A DNA stretch of 64,000 nucleotides from Schistocerca nitens. Its lineage: Eukaryota > Arthropoda > Insecta > Orthoptera > Acrididae. The position numbers and the translations under genes were made by a program. This document shows, in pieces, positions 1 to 44,400 of the stretch; the first letter of the stretch is position 1; every line of letters begins with the position of its first letter. Under the pieces are notes generated by a model. The model had not been told where the DNA came from. It searched no databases and saw nothing but the letters and a program-made list of their open reading frames with translations. The DNA is taken from contig NC_064622.1 in the NCBI RefSeq assembly GCF_023898315.1, positions 168,536,178-168,600,177 of the forward strand, in the 5' to 3' direction.

Positions 1-189
1 TACATACAGGGGGAAAAAAGCAGGAACAACATAGCTGTGGGCGGAGCTAGTGTAGTACACACATTTCTGCTGCTAGGCATGTATAGTGCAGCTCATTGCC
101 AGTTCAGGCTGCCTGTGTTGTCAAACCTGGCTTATTTTGTCCATCTGCAGTGATTATTTCTGCTAGCACTGTTTTATTCTGGCTTCATT

Positions 190-700
190 TTTTATGATGG
201 CAAGTTTAAGGGAACAATATGCAGCTGCGAAATTTTTTTTTCTACTTAGTAAAAATGCTGCTGAGACTGTTTTAATGTTGAAAACAGCTTACCAGGCTTA
301 CACTAAGGGAAAAACTAAAAAATGTATGAGTGGTTTGCTCAATTTAAAAATGGCGACAAGTAGATTGATGACATACACTGTTCTGGACGTCCATCAACTA
401 CCTGAATTGATGAAAATATTGAAAAAATTTGGTCAGACCGTCAATCAAACCTTTTACTTTGAAGTTTTAAGAAGATCGTGCACTAGTGTTCATCACAAAA
501 GACCCGATTTGTGGCAGACAGGAGACTGGTTCTTCCATCAAGACAAAGCACATGCACATACAGCCACGTCTGTCTGACAGTTTTTGGCTAAAAATGGATG
601 GTTCTGCTGCTCCAAGCACCTCACTTGTCTGACCTGGCTCCGTGCGACGTTTTCTTATTTCCACACTGGAAAAGGTGAATAAAAGGACACCAATGACAAA
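190..700 (+). pseudogene. mariner transposase remnant
   Basis: An open stretch from 194 to 577 encodes mariner-like transposase pieces. The later part (QTVNQTFYFEVLRR, then KRPDLWQTGDWFFHQDKAHAHTA) matches the region around the second catalytic Asp of mariner transposases (usual form HHDNAPAHTA). After 577 the reading continues in other frames as LSDLAPCD, the block that normally holds the third acidic residue. The N-terminal helix-turn-helix part is very short and the first catalytic Asp is not found, so this is an internally deleted, frameshifted copy. I could not find paired terminal repeats; the limits are approximate. Confidence 0.7.
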
Positions 701-905
701 GAAAGAGGGAGAAGCTTGTGACGAAGCAAGCTGGGATCTCTTTACTTCCTCTCTTGTTTTGCTATCTGCCTCCTTATATTTATTTTATTTTAATTTTTGC
801 CTAATTACTATTAATATGCATGAGTATAATCTGCATTTCCATAAAAGAGAAAGGTTGGACCTCAAGTCTTAAAGAATATAGCACCAGGTCTAATTGTTTT
901 GTGTA

Positions 906-992
906 TGTACACTACTGGCCATTAAAATTGCTACACCACGAAGATGACATGCTACAGACACAAAATTTAACCGACAGGAAGAAGATGCTTAA
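906..992 (+). mobile_element. Tc1-like transposon terminal fragment
   Basis: The stretch beginning CACTACTGGCCATTAAAATT and ending near CAGGAAGAAGATGCTT is one I recognise as the terminal region of a Tc1-like transposon that is very abundant in locust and other arthropod genomes. Only the end is present: no transposase follows, and the next recognisable sequence is the 5' region of an RTE-like LINE at about 1071. The recognition rests on memory of the repeat, not on a search. Confidence 0.55.
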
Positions 993-1566
993 ATAATTCC
1001 AAAATAATTACCAGGTTTGTCAAAAGCATTGTTTTCATAATTATATCTGTTAATTTCTTTATTTAAACAAATGAACCATGGACCTTGCCGTTGGTGGGGA
1101 GGCTTGCGTGCCTCGGCGATATAGATAGCCGTACCGTAGGTGCAACCCCAACAGAGGGGTATCTGTTTAGAGACCAGACAAATGTGTGGTTCTTGAAGGG
1201 GGGCAGCAGCCTTTTCAGTAGCTGCAGGGGCATCAAACTGGTTGATTGACTGATCTGGCCTTGTGTAACTAACCAAAATGGCCTTGCTGTGCTGGTACTG
1301 CGAACGGCTGAAAGCAAGGGGAAACTACAGCCGTAATTTTTCCCGAGAGCATGCAGCTTTACTGTATGGTTAAATGATGATGACGTCCTCTTGGATAAAA
1401 TATTCCAGAGGTAAAATAGTCCCCCATTCGCATCTCCAGGCGGGGACTACTAAAGAGGATGTTGTTATCAGGAGAAAGAAAACTGGCATTCTACGGATTG
1501 GAGCGAGGAATGTCAGATCCCTTAATCGGGCTGGTAGGTTAGAAAATTTAAAAAGGGGAAACGGAT

Positions 1567-3447
1567 ATGTTAAAGTTAGATATGGTGGGAATTAGTGAAG
1601 TTCGGTGGCAGGAGGAACAAGACTTTTGGTCAGGCGAATACAGGGCTATAAATACAAAATCAAATAGGGGTAATGCAGGAGTAGGTTTAATAATGAATAA
1701 AAAAATAAGAGTGCAGGTAAGCTACTACAAACAGCATAGCGAACGCATTATTGTGGCCAAGATAGACACGAAGCCCATGCCTACTACAGTGGTACAAGTT
1801 TATATGCCAACTAGCTCTGCAGATGACGGAGAAATTGAAGAAATGTATGATAAAATAAAAGAAATTATTCAGATAGTGAAGGGAGACGAAAATTTAATAG
1901 TTATGGGTGACTGGAATTCGGCAGTAGGAAAAGGGAGAGAAGAAAACGTAGTAGGTGAATATGGACTGGGGGTAAGAAATGAAAGAGGAAGCCGCCTGGT
2001 AGAACTTTGCACAAAACACAACTTAATCATAGCTAACACTTGGTTCAAGAATCATAAAAGAAGGTTGTATATATGGAAGAAGCCTGGAGATACAAGAAGG
2101 TCTCAGATAGATTATATAATGGTAAGACAGAGATTTAGGAACCAGGTTTTAAATTGTAAGACATTTCCAGGGGCAGATGTGGACTCTGACCACGATCTGT
2201 TGGTTATGAACTGTAGATTAAAACTGAAGAAACTGCATAAAGGTGGCAATTTAAGGAGATGGGACCTGGATAAACTGACTAAACCAGAGGTTGGACAAAG
2301 TTTCAGGGAGAGCATAAGGGAACAATTGACAGGAATGGGGGAAAGAAATACCGTGGAAGAAGAGTGGGTAGCTTTGAGGGATGAAGTAGTGAAGTCAGCA
2401 GAGGATCAAGTAGGTAAAAAGACAAGGGCTAGTAGAAATCCTTGGGTAAGAGAAGAAATATTGAATTTAATTGATGAAAGGAGAAAATACAAAAATGCAG
2501 TAAATGAAACAGGCAAAAAGGAATACAAACGTCTCAAAACTGAGATCGACAGGAAGTGCAAAATGGCTAAGCAGGAATGGCTAGAGGACAAATGTAAGGA
2601 TGTAGAGGTTTATCTCACTAGGGGTAAGATAGATACTGCCTACAGGAAAATTAAAGAGACCTTTGGAGATAAGAGAACCGCTTGTATGAACATCAAGAGC
2701 TCAGATGGAAACCCAGTTCTAAGCAAAGAAGGGAAAGCAGAAAGGTGGAAGGAGTATATAGAGGGTCTATACAAGGGTGATGTACTTGAGAACAATATTA
2801 TGGAAATGGAAGAGGATGTAGATGAAGATGAAATGGGAGATATGATACTGCGTGAAGAGTTTGACAGAGCACTGAAAGACCTAAGTCGAAACAAGGCCCC
2901 GGGAGTAGACAACATTCCATTAGAACTACTGATAGCCTTGGGGGAGCCAGTCCTGACAAATCTCCACCATCTGGCGAGCAAAATGTATGAGACAGGAGAA
3001 ATACCCTCAGACTTCAAGAAGAATATAATAATTCCAATCCCAAAGAAAGCAGTTGTTGATAGATGTGAAAATTACAGAACTATCAGTTTAATAAGTCACG
3101 GCTGCAAAATACTAACGCAAATTCTTTACAGCCGAATGGAAAAACTAGTAGAAGCCGACCTCAGGAAAGATCAGTTTGGAGTCCGTAGAAATATTGGAAC
3201 ACGTGAGGCAATGCTGACCCTACGACTTATCTTAGAAGCTAGATTAAGGAAAGGCAAACCTACGTTTCTAGCATTTGTAGACTTAGAGAAAGCTTTTGAT
3301 AATGTTGACTGGAATACTCTCTTTCAAATTCTGAAGGTGGCAGGGGTAAAATACAGGGAGCGAAAGGCTATTTACAATTTGTACAGAAAGCAGATGGCAG
3401 TTATAAGAGTCGAGGGACATGAAAGGGAAGCAGTGGTTGGGAAGTGA
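1567..3447 (+). pseudogene. RTE-type endonuclease/reverse transcriptase ORF, first part
   Basis: This 626-codon open frame carries the endonuclease blocks ISEVRW (residues 9-14), GDWNSAVG (about 114) and SDHDLL (about 207), then a basic linker. The reverse transcriptase follows, with NKAPGVDNIP (about 445) and FVDLEKAFDNV (about 575), the block holding the first catalytic Asp. It ends at a TGA just before VRQGSSLSPMLF, a conserved RT block that reads on in the same frame, so the stop is a lesion. The true N-terminus lies upstream in another frame (about 1480-1560: GARNVRSLNRAGRLENLKR), separated by a 1-base insertion. The enzyme would nick target DNA and prime reverse transcription of its own RNA. 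It is not functional as it stands. Confidence 0.85.
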
Positions 3448-4320
3448 GTGAGACAGGGTTCTAGCCTCTCGCCAATGTTATTCAGTCTGTATATTGAGCA
3501 AGCAATGAAGGAAACAAAAGAAAAATTCGGTTTGGTATTAGAATCGATGGAAAAGAAATAAAAACTTTGAGGTTCGCTGATGACATTGTAATTCTGTCAG
3601 CGACAGCAAAGGAAGAGCAGTTGAACTGAATGGATAGTGTCTTGAAAGGAGGATATAAGATGAACATCAACAAAAGCAAAATGAGAATATTGGAATGTAG
3701 TCGAATTAAACCGGGTGATGCTGAGGGAATTAGATTAGGAAATGAGACACTTAAAGTAGTAAAGGAGTTTTGCTATTTGGGGAGCAAAATAACTGATGAT
3801 GGTCGAAGTAGAGAGGATATAAAAAGTAGACTGGCAATGGCAAGGAAATCGTTTCTGAAGAAGAGAAATTTGTTAACGTCGAGTATAGATTTAAGTGTCA
3901 GGAAGGCGTTTCTGAAAGTATTTGTATGGAGTGTAGCCATGTATGGAAGTGAAACATGGACGATAACTAGTTTGGACAAGAAGAGAATAGAAGCTTTTGA
4001 AATGTGGTGCTGCAGATTAGATGGGTAAATCACATAACTAATGAGGAGGTACTGAATAATATTGAAGAGAAGTTTGTGGCACAACTTGACTAAAAGAAGG
4101 GATCGATTGGTACGACATGTTCTGAGGCATCAAGAGATCACCAATTTAGTATTGGAGGGCAGCGTGGAGGGTAAAAATCGTAGAGTGAGACCAAGAGATG
4201 AATACACAAAGCAGATTCAGAGGGATGTAGGTTGCAGTAGGGTACTGGGAGATGATGAAGCTTGCACAGGATAGAGTAACATGAAGAGCTGCATCAAACC
4301 AGTCTCAGGACTGAAGACCA
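3448..4320 (+). pseudogene. RTE-type reverse transcriptase, 3' part
   Basis: This continues the LINE after the in-frame stop. RFADDIVILSA (about 3571-3603) is the YADD-type catalytic box. From 3630 to 4028 an open stretch reads through YKMNINKSKMRI and FCYLGSKITDDGRS, typical of the RTE connection domain, to MYGSETWTI. The last part (4062-4274) reads LTKRRDRLVRHVLRH. At least three frame changes and several stops separate these pieces, so no protein of family length can be made. Confidence 0.8.
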
Positions 4321-4350
4321 CCACAACAACAACAACAACAACAACAACAA

Positions 4351-5186
4351 ATAATTCAGCCTGACCTCTGTGGTAGAAGGACCTGTTAAAAAGAAGGAAT
4401 TTTTCAATGTATTCAGTTAATTGAATTGTAATTTCTGTAAATAAAACATCGAACAATGTATAGTGTCAGTGCTGTTATTGTGAGGATATATAAAGGATGG
4501 ATTTTTGGTCTCTAACACAGTCAGTCCGCAGTCAATTTTCAGAGGCAAAGTATGTACTGTTTTAAGTAACAACAATGCATCAACCTAACAGTGGAATAAT
4601 TGTAACACAAATAGGCTATGTGTTAGACCAATGTCTGTTCAATTTAATTGAGAAATAGTGTCACACATACCTTATTATTCTGCAAGAACTGTGTAGTTAG
4701 GTTTTTACTGCTCATAGATGTTCAACAGCAAACTATTGTAGCAGTATGCTGATGTTTGTCTGCAACCTATTATCGAGGCTTAACATTTGCCAATAGTGGG
4801 GGGTTGTGAACAGTGAAAGTAAAGAACTGTGAAATGCAACTATGCAACTGTCAGCTACATCATTTACAGTAGTCAGTGTTGAACTTCCAGCCCCCATTTT
4901 TCAGACAGCATAAAAATGCATACATCGACACTGAGGACTATCAATGAAGAAATAAAGCAGGCGAATGTCACAAGTCAGCCATTTCTAAAGATGATGACAA
5001 AAAATATTCCAAACAGTGGAAGCACTGGTGAGACAAATACATTAGTTGCAATGCATAGCATTTTGAACGGGGTAAGGTTGTTTTGTAAACAATCTGAAAA
5101 TATATAGCCTTTAAAAAATAATTCTGTTTCTTTTTGGTACCTCCTTGTAGCTTCACAGGGTCCTCCTCAATGTATTACCACTATTG
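4351..5186. other. no gene recognised
   Basis: This unassigned sequence lies between the RTE-like LINE and the piggyBac copy. I see no splice-bounded exon, structural RNA or recognisable repeat. Confidence 0.4.
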
Positions 5187-7060
5187 TTAAGGCGTTTCTC
5201 ATAAAGGTGCGCCATCAATTGTACACCCACTTATAGGAGTCTGCCACCAACATCTGAAGCCACAAAGTCACATCAGTCTGTATCTCAGTGCCCTCATGGA
5301 AACATTTTCATGCCAGGAAACACATCATGTCCCGTGTTGCGGCGAAGATATGGTCAACTGTTCGTCAAGACTAATCGTGAAGCCCACTCTACTTTGTTTG
5401 CCACCATGCTTCTTGTCGAGAATGTATGCATTGAAGCATGCAATGTCCAACAAGTGGCAGAAAAGCTTCTGATAATATTTTTTCAGCCTGCTCCTGGCCA
5501 TCTGGTAGTTTTGTAACTGAGAATCACACCTATCCATGCCCCCCCCCCCATATTCTTGTTGTAGTCAACAACAACGTGTGGCTTTTGAACGATTCCCTTC
5601 TTCGAGTTTACATTTAAACATATTCATCGTAATGTAAGGTGCTGACCATCACGTCTCTTGTCCTTCCATTTCACTACCATTTGCTTGCCTCTGTACCCTG
5701 TTATGCACTCCCCTTTCTTCAGTCTTCCTTTTTTTTTTATGAAGTCAGGGAACCCCTTCCTGTCTTGTCGCAGTGTGCCAACAATATCAGTGTTATTGCT
5801 GGTTAGTTTGTCCACCAAATCTGGACTGGTGTACCAGTTGTCAAGATAAATGCAGTGGCCTTTCACAAGTAGATCATGTGCAAGCTCCCAAACAATCCAA
5901 GAGGTTATTTTTTTCGTCTGGATAGTGGCTTCCATAGTTAGTGTCCTTTTCCCTGTAAACAATAAAGTCCCATACATAGCCGGAGCTGCTTTCACAGCGT
6001 TTGTATAATTTGATGCCAAATCTGCTACACTTCGATGGAATATATTGCCTCCATCCAAGCCGTCCTTTCCAGAACAACAATGATTTGTCAACGGTGATGT
6101 TTCTTTCTGGCATGTATAGTGATCTGAATTTATGCCACAGATGCTCCACAATGGGGATAATTTTGAATAGTTTTCTGCTGATAGTGCCTAGTGGGTCATA
6201 CGAGATATTGTCAGCAAAGTGGAGGAATTTCAATGAAGATGAAACCGCTTTTCACTCATCAGTTTCCCGAAGAAAAATGTGTCAACTGATTCTCTCTTTC
6301 AAAAGTACATCTTGTGGTCTGGTTTGTGAAGAATTCCTTGAAGTATAAGCGTTCCAACAAGTGTTTTTACCTCCTCAGGTGTAGTATCCTGCCAACTGCA
6401 AACCCTGGAGCATGCTGCTAAATTGGGATGAGAAGCTAGGAACTGTTCTGCATGTAAGTTCATCTGTTCAACTAGTATTGTGCACGAAACATCATCCACA
6501 AAACACATAAAACAACTCATCACATCATATTGTTTTAGAGGCACAACTGTACCTTTACTACCACTGAACAAGTATTTATTACAAACTGAACTAGAATGCA
6601 CAAATGCACTAGGTGCTGTCTGCTGCAGTAATGTCTCGTCATCAGATGTTCCTGAATCGAAGTCACTTTCACTAGCCTCTACATCTGTATCTTGAAAACT
6701 TTCAGAACTGTCACTGAAATTATTGTCACTTTCTAAAAGCAGCTGCTCAATCTCCGAATCTAATAAACGACTTCTTTTCGCCATTGCAAAAGATCACTCA
6801 CTAATGTGGCGGTGAACACAGACGAAAAAGGTGTGCTTTTGCGGCTGCTTCACTGGACACACATTGTCGACGCGCACTCAAGTGGACAATGTTATAACTA
6901 GCCTAGAACATGCTGTGTTGCCTGATGAGAGCTGCCATCTAGTGGACGAAGCTCAACTAATACCACAGTGTCAACGTGATGCTGATAACTCATCATCCCA
7001 ACTAGCTACTAGCCACATAATGCAGTGGATGGATATATCCGGCATGCCCACTTAAAGGGT
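5187..7060 (-). mobile_element. piggyBac-like transposon (decayed)
   Basis: The element holds a broken piggyBac transposase. A TTAA, the target site used by this superfamily, lies at 5187-5190. On the other side a CCCTTTAAGTGGGCATGCC-like end (minus strand, about 7042-7062) abuts TTAC rather than TTAA. The two ends resemble each other only weakly, so the limits are a proposal. A Tc1-like remnant begins right after the right-hand end. Confidence 0.6.
5290..6784 (-). pseudogene. piggyBac transposase pseudogene
   Basis: It starts at MAKRSRLLDSEIEQLL (6784, reading down) with an acidic N-terminal region rich in Ser, Asp and Glu, as in piggyBac transposases. The DDD catalytic core follows in pieces. 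The first Asp is in ITVDKSLLFWKGR, within an open stretch ending near 5874. The second is in YLDNWYTSPDL, in a different frame ending at 5624. The third is in GGMDRCDSQLQNYQ near 5525-5545. At least two frameshifts (about 6299 and 5900-6150) separate these blocks, and a stop follows at 5624. The C-terminal Cys-rich domain is not clear. Piggybac transposases cut and paste DNA at TTAA; this copy is dead. Confidence 0.85.
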
Positions 7061-8060
7061 TACGATGGGTCAACATGAAGACATTACAGAAAGGGGCTGT
7101 CATATTTGGACGTACCCATGACCACATTGTGAATGAAATAGCTAAATCTGTTGGTATATCAATGCGGATTATCGAATGTGTCTTCAAGGAATAGTGTACC
7201 ACTCGAATCCATGTAAACTATCTTAAGAACTGAGGCCATAGAAAGATACAAGCTAACAAGAAGTGGAGATGAGTGTCATGCCTTGTAAATGCTAATCAGT
7301 TCTTAAACTGACAGGAATTGCTGCTATGATTGAACACAAGCCTACCTCAACCAGTTTGTAAGTGTGCACTGCAAAGGGAAGAGCATGAATGGCCATTTGG
7401 AGTTGGGTATCTCATGGAAGGTCATTGTTTAAAGCATCACTTAAAGCTGTGCATTTTCAGTAGGCCAAAAACACAGTAAATGGAAAATAGCAGACTGGAG
7501 GCATGACTGCCCAATGAGTATTTAAATGTGAGTACATAGTTCAGGACAGAGACGGTTCTGTGATGTTTTGGGGGTGTTTTATGTGGCCTGGTTCGGGCTT
7601 ATACATTCAAGTACTGGAAATACGAACCAGAATGTTTATTTTAACACTGAGTGACTACGTGTTGCCCATTACTTACATCTCCATGAGTATTCTGTGGACA
7701 CTCCAGTATTCCAATGACAACAGTGATGTTCAAAGGGCAGTGTGCATACATGCCTCATCTGATGAAAACTCAGGAACCCTACATCTCATCTGACAAGCTG
7801 TATCACCTGATCTTATTCCTATAAAAATGTCTGGGACTACCTTGATCAGCAGGTGAAATGAAGCAATCCACTTCCCCGAAATTCAGCAGCACTACGGGAC
7901 CCAATTATCAATGAGTGTCTTCAGTTGGATACAGAATATCAGAGGAAACGTGGGCGCTCTTTCTTGGCGAATTGGACCATTATGAAGACTAGAGATGATG
8001 TTACATGATGTTATCGTGATGTCTCCTGGGGGGGTTACTAAGTTTTTGTCCAATGTGGTT
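7061..8060 (+). pseudogene. Tc1-like transposase remnant
   Basis: Scattered blocks in three frames recall Tc1 transposases: an N-terminal helix-turn-helix stretch (KGAVIFGRTHDHIVNEIAKSVG, about 7085-7155) and a C-terminal block LPRNSAALRDPIINECLQ (about 7872-7925). An open stretch at 7560-7793 has no clear match. Stops and frameshifts are frequent, so this is an old copy. It starts where the piggyBac copy ends, so one may have landed beside or inside the other. Confidence 0.5.
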
Positions 8061-9564
8061 ACTTGGCAAGGAGAGTGGTCAAGTACATTTTAAAGGAACT
8101 GTCTGGGTGTTCACTTACAGTAATTTAGGGAAATTTCAAAAAACTTTTATCTTGATGATCGTATCGTGAGCTAACCCTGCACATTCTAAATGTGTACCCA
8201 GAGCCTTAACCACTGTACCTCCTCTGTAGATAATATTTTAGGTGTTTAATAAACACTTGTGTGGTTATTACGAATATATGAGTTACAGTAACATTCAACC
8301 AGAAATACAGTTCACTGGCAATAAATTCTTACTAAGCAGGAAGCAAGCTAATGATTATATAATTTTAAGTTGTGACATACATTCTAAAATCTGAACACCT
8401 CTATTTGAGCGCTATGTAAATATGTTATTCAGTGATGTGTGTTCTGCAGCAGTCAAACAAGTTTCAGTGCCATGACATTTTCAAGAATGACCATTTCTTT
8501 TAGACAGTCTAAGTGTGATCATAAAGGATTTTAGTAATTTGTTTCCCAACTTCTTAAGATCAGAAAAAATACTTTTCTAGTTCTTCACTTCACTTCATTA
8601 ATTTATCCCTCAGGTCTCCAATCTCTCTCAGTTTCCTCACAATATGCAAGCAGAAAGCAGCAAGTAGAGATGATGCCAAAACTAAAAGCGTTTATAAAAT
8701 GAGAACTCAACGAAATAATGCAAGACTGAATGTGGAGTATCTTAAGTAATTTACACAGACATTAACAATTTTGGTGCAAAATGTTACATATTTATAGCAC
8801 GAAGTGAGAAAAAAGAACAATATTTGACAAAGATGTTAGGAAACACAATAATATTCCCATTGAAAAATGCCTGTCTGGATATTTGTTTATTTTTTCCATG
8901 AGAGGCTAGACCTGCTGAATAACTGGCTTGTTGAAAGAGAACAGAACAGTGAAGATTTTGATGACATACATGAGAATGACAGAGAGAGGAAAAAGACAAT
9001 ATGGTTGAAGAAACTTCAAACTATCAAGGTAATAATCCACACACAAAACATTTCACAACTAGATAATTCTGACACTTCACAGACAATTTCAATTTATTTT
9101 ATGAGCACAATATGGTTTTCCATTATTTACAAGAAAATGAAAAATACTCCAACAGTAAATTCATTGTACAGTGTTTTTTTCCATAACTTTTCTGTAAAGT
9201 ACATTATACTAAAATGAATGAAAAAGCAACAGTTACAAAGGTACACTCCATATTTGAAAGTGTAGTCACATTAAGTTTACAATCAGCCAATAACACTTAT
9301 CTGCAGATGACTGATATCATATGGCAGTAGACACAACCCAATCTTATGATTGCTTAGTTGCAAGCTTCACAGCCACAGCTGACAATAAACAATGTATACA
9401 TATGATGGGTTCTTCTTATAATATCTGAAATCTGAACTGTTTCAATTACTAGTTTTTCCAACACTAAATCATATTTTATAACTTACACAAAAGAACATTC
9501 CAAATTCTGCGAAAATTACAAGGAACAATACAGTGACACCTATTACCATATTCATGCAGCACTG
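8061..9564. other. downstream of SNAPC3 stop; includes presumed 3' UTR
   Basis: This AT-rich sequence lies just 3' (minus strand) of the SNAPC3 stop codon at 9565-9567. The 3' untranslated region must begin here. Possible minus-strand AATAAA signals (TTTATT on the plus strand) occur near 9092 and 8884, but I cannot say which is used. The open stretch at 8867-9217 on the plus strand resembles no family I know. Confidence 0.4.
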
Positions 9565-41192
<31,628 letters not shown>

Positions 41193-41690
41193 CTGTAGGA
41201 AATATAAACCAAATCAATAATGGACACAAAGGCATAGGAGGAACTTATGCACATTATTAGATGGCTGAAGTGTGCATAAAAATATGTTCGCTGTGGGGAG
41301 AGACTGCTTAAATGAGAATTTCTATATCACCTTGAGAAATCTTAATTCTGGTGCCATTAACCAACATTGATATCTCACAAATACCACTTGAGGGCACCCC
41401 TTTTTGTTGCTGCTACTTGTTTATCTGAATTAGGCTTCCTACTTTTTCTTTTCCGTTAAAGCCTATTTTCTCAGTAAATGGAAAGGTGATCTAAAATAGC
41501 CTTTTTCCAAAGGTTTACTAGCATAACAATCCCTTGATAAATTAGTTTTACTCCCATCATAATCTCCAGTATGTTTAAAAGGATAAAAAATGAACTAGAA
41601 ATCTATGAAGTCATTTGAATGAAATAACAATCTGTTTAAATCTCTGGCTATTGTCTAATGCACTAGTACAAAATGAGCACTTGATATGAA
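41193..41690. other. intron upstream of exon a
   Basis: Sequence 5' (minus strand) of the SNAPC3 exon. No further exon of that gene was recognised here. Confidence 0.4.
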
Positions 41691-44400
41691 ATAATTATAG
41701 GCCAAATGTCAGTGCCTGGAGGTGAAAAGGGATGAGGGAGGTGGAGAGAAGGGTGCAGAGGGGTGAGCCATGGAAACTGTCAATAGTACCCACTGTTATG
41801 TCAAATTCATGTTAAGTATTTTGGGAAAGCTGTACTTGCAAACAATTAGACCACCATCAACATAAATTGACACATGAAGTCTATTTTCATCGTGCAATAA
41901 AACCAACAAGGATCTGCAGCACTGTTTGAAAACCCACTTACTTCAAGACTCTCATAAAACGTTTGTCCCAGCAGTCTAAGGCTTATTTGAGTCAACAGAG
42001 CCCCTATTCCAAGAGAGACGCTTGATGTATATTACCTTAAAAGCCTTGTGGTTGTTCTACATTCACTATCTTGATGCATTCCATTCAAAAAGGCTATCTT
42101 CACACTGTTTCAACACCATGTTCTTTAAAGCAGGTACCACTAGCAAAACTCTAATGGTATCATAAAATACAACAGGACTCTCTGCATTTTCGCAATCAGT
42201 TCCTGGTTTCTGAAAATATCACTTAGCAACTAATGGGGCTTTGAAGCAAGTGCTTCTACCAACTGCAACTTTTTGGTTTGGAATCCAGTGATTCTGCAAC
42301 ACCTTGACATTTGTGGGACATTCAACTAACACTCTTTAGCGCCTCTATTTCTTCACTGACAGGTTGCATCCACTTCTCCTTTCTATTCGACTGAACGGCA
42401 AAAAAGCACTGTATGGATCTTTACATTCAAAGCACTAGCTTTTGTTAGCATCAAGAACTCACCACACACTATCCGTTTGGTTTTCTTTGTTGTCTTCTGT
42501 TTTCCAGTTTATCTTCACCAGAAAATTCAGAGGCTTCTTCATTACGGAATTCTGTTGATTCTATGTTACTTTCTCCGGGATCAAGTGCATTAAATTTTTC
42601 TTCACAGTGACTTCTTCTGGATTGCCAAGGAATATCAAATTTAATATGATCACAATGGGAATTACAAACTGTTTTCAGCTTAAATTTTACATGAAGAATC
42701 AACATCACATTATTTTTGGAAGGTATCCAGAATCTAAATCCATCTTTCTCACTGACATGTCCAACAAACTGTCCAAAGACAGCCTTGTATCAAACATTGA
42801 ATATTTTTTTTTTTTTGTTTATATGAACACAGCAACCTGTGTCAAAAATTCTGAGGTGATCAAGTACTTTTTTTCTTTCTTTCTTGTACCACAGCTCTTA
42901 TGGAAAAGTTGTTTGGAATGGAATGGAAGACCTTCCAGTATGATTTAAAATATGGACTGGAATCATCATTAAAACATTTATAATACCAAGCACCTCCAAA
43001 TGACTTTTCTGGCCTAACAACAGGCATATTCAACATGTAAAGCCCACTTTTCACACAGCCCAACATGACGATGTTGTCGCTGGCCTTTTCCTGAATTCTA
43101 ACACTTTTATAGTAAAAAATTTTGCTGCAGCAGTTACATGCAGCGGCTCTGGCTGCGACCATATGAGCACCTGCATCAGGCACATATGAAATATTTTTCA
43201 TTCTAGCACTGTACAAAACAAAATACTGTTTCTTCATAGTGATATGCTTCATGTCGCCACTATCACAAAATCATTTATTTATGTCAGTGCAATTCCTAGT
43301 AGATGAACCCATGGTGTGTGAAGTAAATATGGCCTTTCCAGTTGTCTTCTCTTCCTGCCATGTGCTACTGCAGTCAAGAGCATTCAGTTGACACTCCGCT
43401 GCACAGTGACCTAGTTGTTTACATTTATTATTCGGAAATTTTTGTTTTGCTCATTCTTATGACTTCTTTTTCTGTGCATTAGACACTACAAATACAGTTA
43501 CATCCATTGCATTTTGTTTATGCAATTCAATGGCACAAAGTTTTTCAGTAATTAAGTTCAAACTCTGGTTTTCCACTAGTATTGTGTCCCAGAGATTTTT
43601 TAAAGCTATCAAATTCCTTTCCCAGCATAGATAAAATTCAACTGTTTAATATTCTTTCAGGAAACATATTCTCTTATGTTTTGCTAATTCATCATTTATT
43701 TCTTCAAATAATTTTAGCAATTAATTTGAATATGATTGATTCAATGTAGTGTGTGCTAGTAGAAGAAATCTGTTTTGCTGTCGAAACAAGCTGTACGTAA
43801 GAACATGGCAACAAATGGAGATTATAAATGATGTATAACTGAAATATGATTGGTTGGTTGATTTGGGGGGAAGGGACCAAACAGCAAGGTCATCAGACCC
43901 ATCGGATTAGGGAAGGATGGGGAAGGAAGTCGGCTGTGCCCTTTCAAAGGAACCATCCCAGCATTTGCCTGAAGTAATTTAGGAAAATCACAGAGAACCT
44001 AAATCAGGATGGCCAGAACAGGATTGAACCATCGTCCTCCTGAATGCGAGTCCAGTGAACTGAAATATGAAGAAAATATTTTTGTCTCAACAAATATTAA
44101 ATGATTGAATTTTACCTATGCTGGGAAAGGAATATAAAAAATTTAAAGATCTCGGGACACAACACCAGTGGCTCCTTAGATGATGCAAGTCTTATCACCA
44201 GGAGAATCAGGCCTGAAGTTTGGGAAGCCTTCTTATAGGGAATACAAAGACATAAAATGCACTGTTCATTGTTAGCAGCACCAAGAGAAAGATGTGCTTG
44301 CTGGTGCTCCATAATTTTCCTTTTTGACTGTGATAAACTGACGCTGCAGTGTTTGTCTTCAGGATGCCACTGTAGGAGATGTCAAGAATTTGATTAAGTA
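41690..44400 (-). mobile_element. Ty1/copia LTR-retrotransposon remnant
   Basis: On the minus strand the gag-pol order of copia elements is visible: a gag stretch with HQQAHLSLGAANNEQCI (about 44300), a zinc knuckle CKQLGHCAAEC (about 43390-43422, first Cys lost), and a protease-like FCDSGDMKHITMKK (usual DSGATDH, catalytic context eroded). Integrase remains follow (SFGGAWYYKCFNDDSS, about 43000), then SEKDGFRFWIP, KAPLVAK and YFQKPGTDCENAESPVVFYD (RT, about 42150-42240). The catalytic box reads SIYVDGGLIVCK (41845-41880), where YVDD has become YVDG. Stops and frame changes are abundant. No LTRs were identified. A SINE splits the gag part. Confidence 0.78.
43850..44057 (-). mobile_element. 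tRNA-derived SINE (locust-type, second family)
   Basis: The tRNA-like head is on the minus strand (CACTGGACTCGCATTCAGGA, then GGTTCAATCC as B box). The body includes GGAACCATCCCAGCATTTGC and the tail GGGACCAAACAGCAAGGTCA. A perfect 13-bp duplication, AACTGAAATATGA, lies at 43837-43849 and 44058-44070. It is inserted in the copia gag region. Confidence 0.88.

Larger units (their letters stand above)
1071..4350 (+). mobile_element. RTE-like LINE, near full length (family 1)
   Basis: This non-LTR retrotransposon of about 3.3 kb, the usual RTE length, has an untranslated leader (about 1071-1370), an apurinic-type endonuclease, a reverse transcriptase and a 3' end of CCACAACAACAAC repeats (4318-4350). 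Microsatellite-like 3' ends are typical of RTE elements. The leader and first codons recur at 63451, where a second copy starts further 3'. Coding is broken by a 1-base insertion in a G run near 1555-1558 (GGGG here, GGG in the 63.6-kb copy), an in-frame TGA at 3445 and frameshifts after about 3530. I found no convincing target-site duplication. Confidence 0.85.

Noticed and set aside
8150-8220. tRNA-like wording (AGCCTTAACCACTGTACCTCC)
   Set aside because: It could be the end of a SINE, but no A and B box pair or paired arms could be found, so no tRNA or SINE is called.
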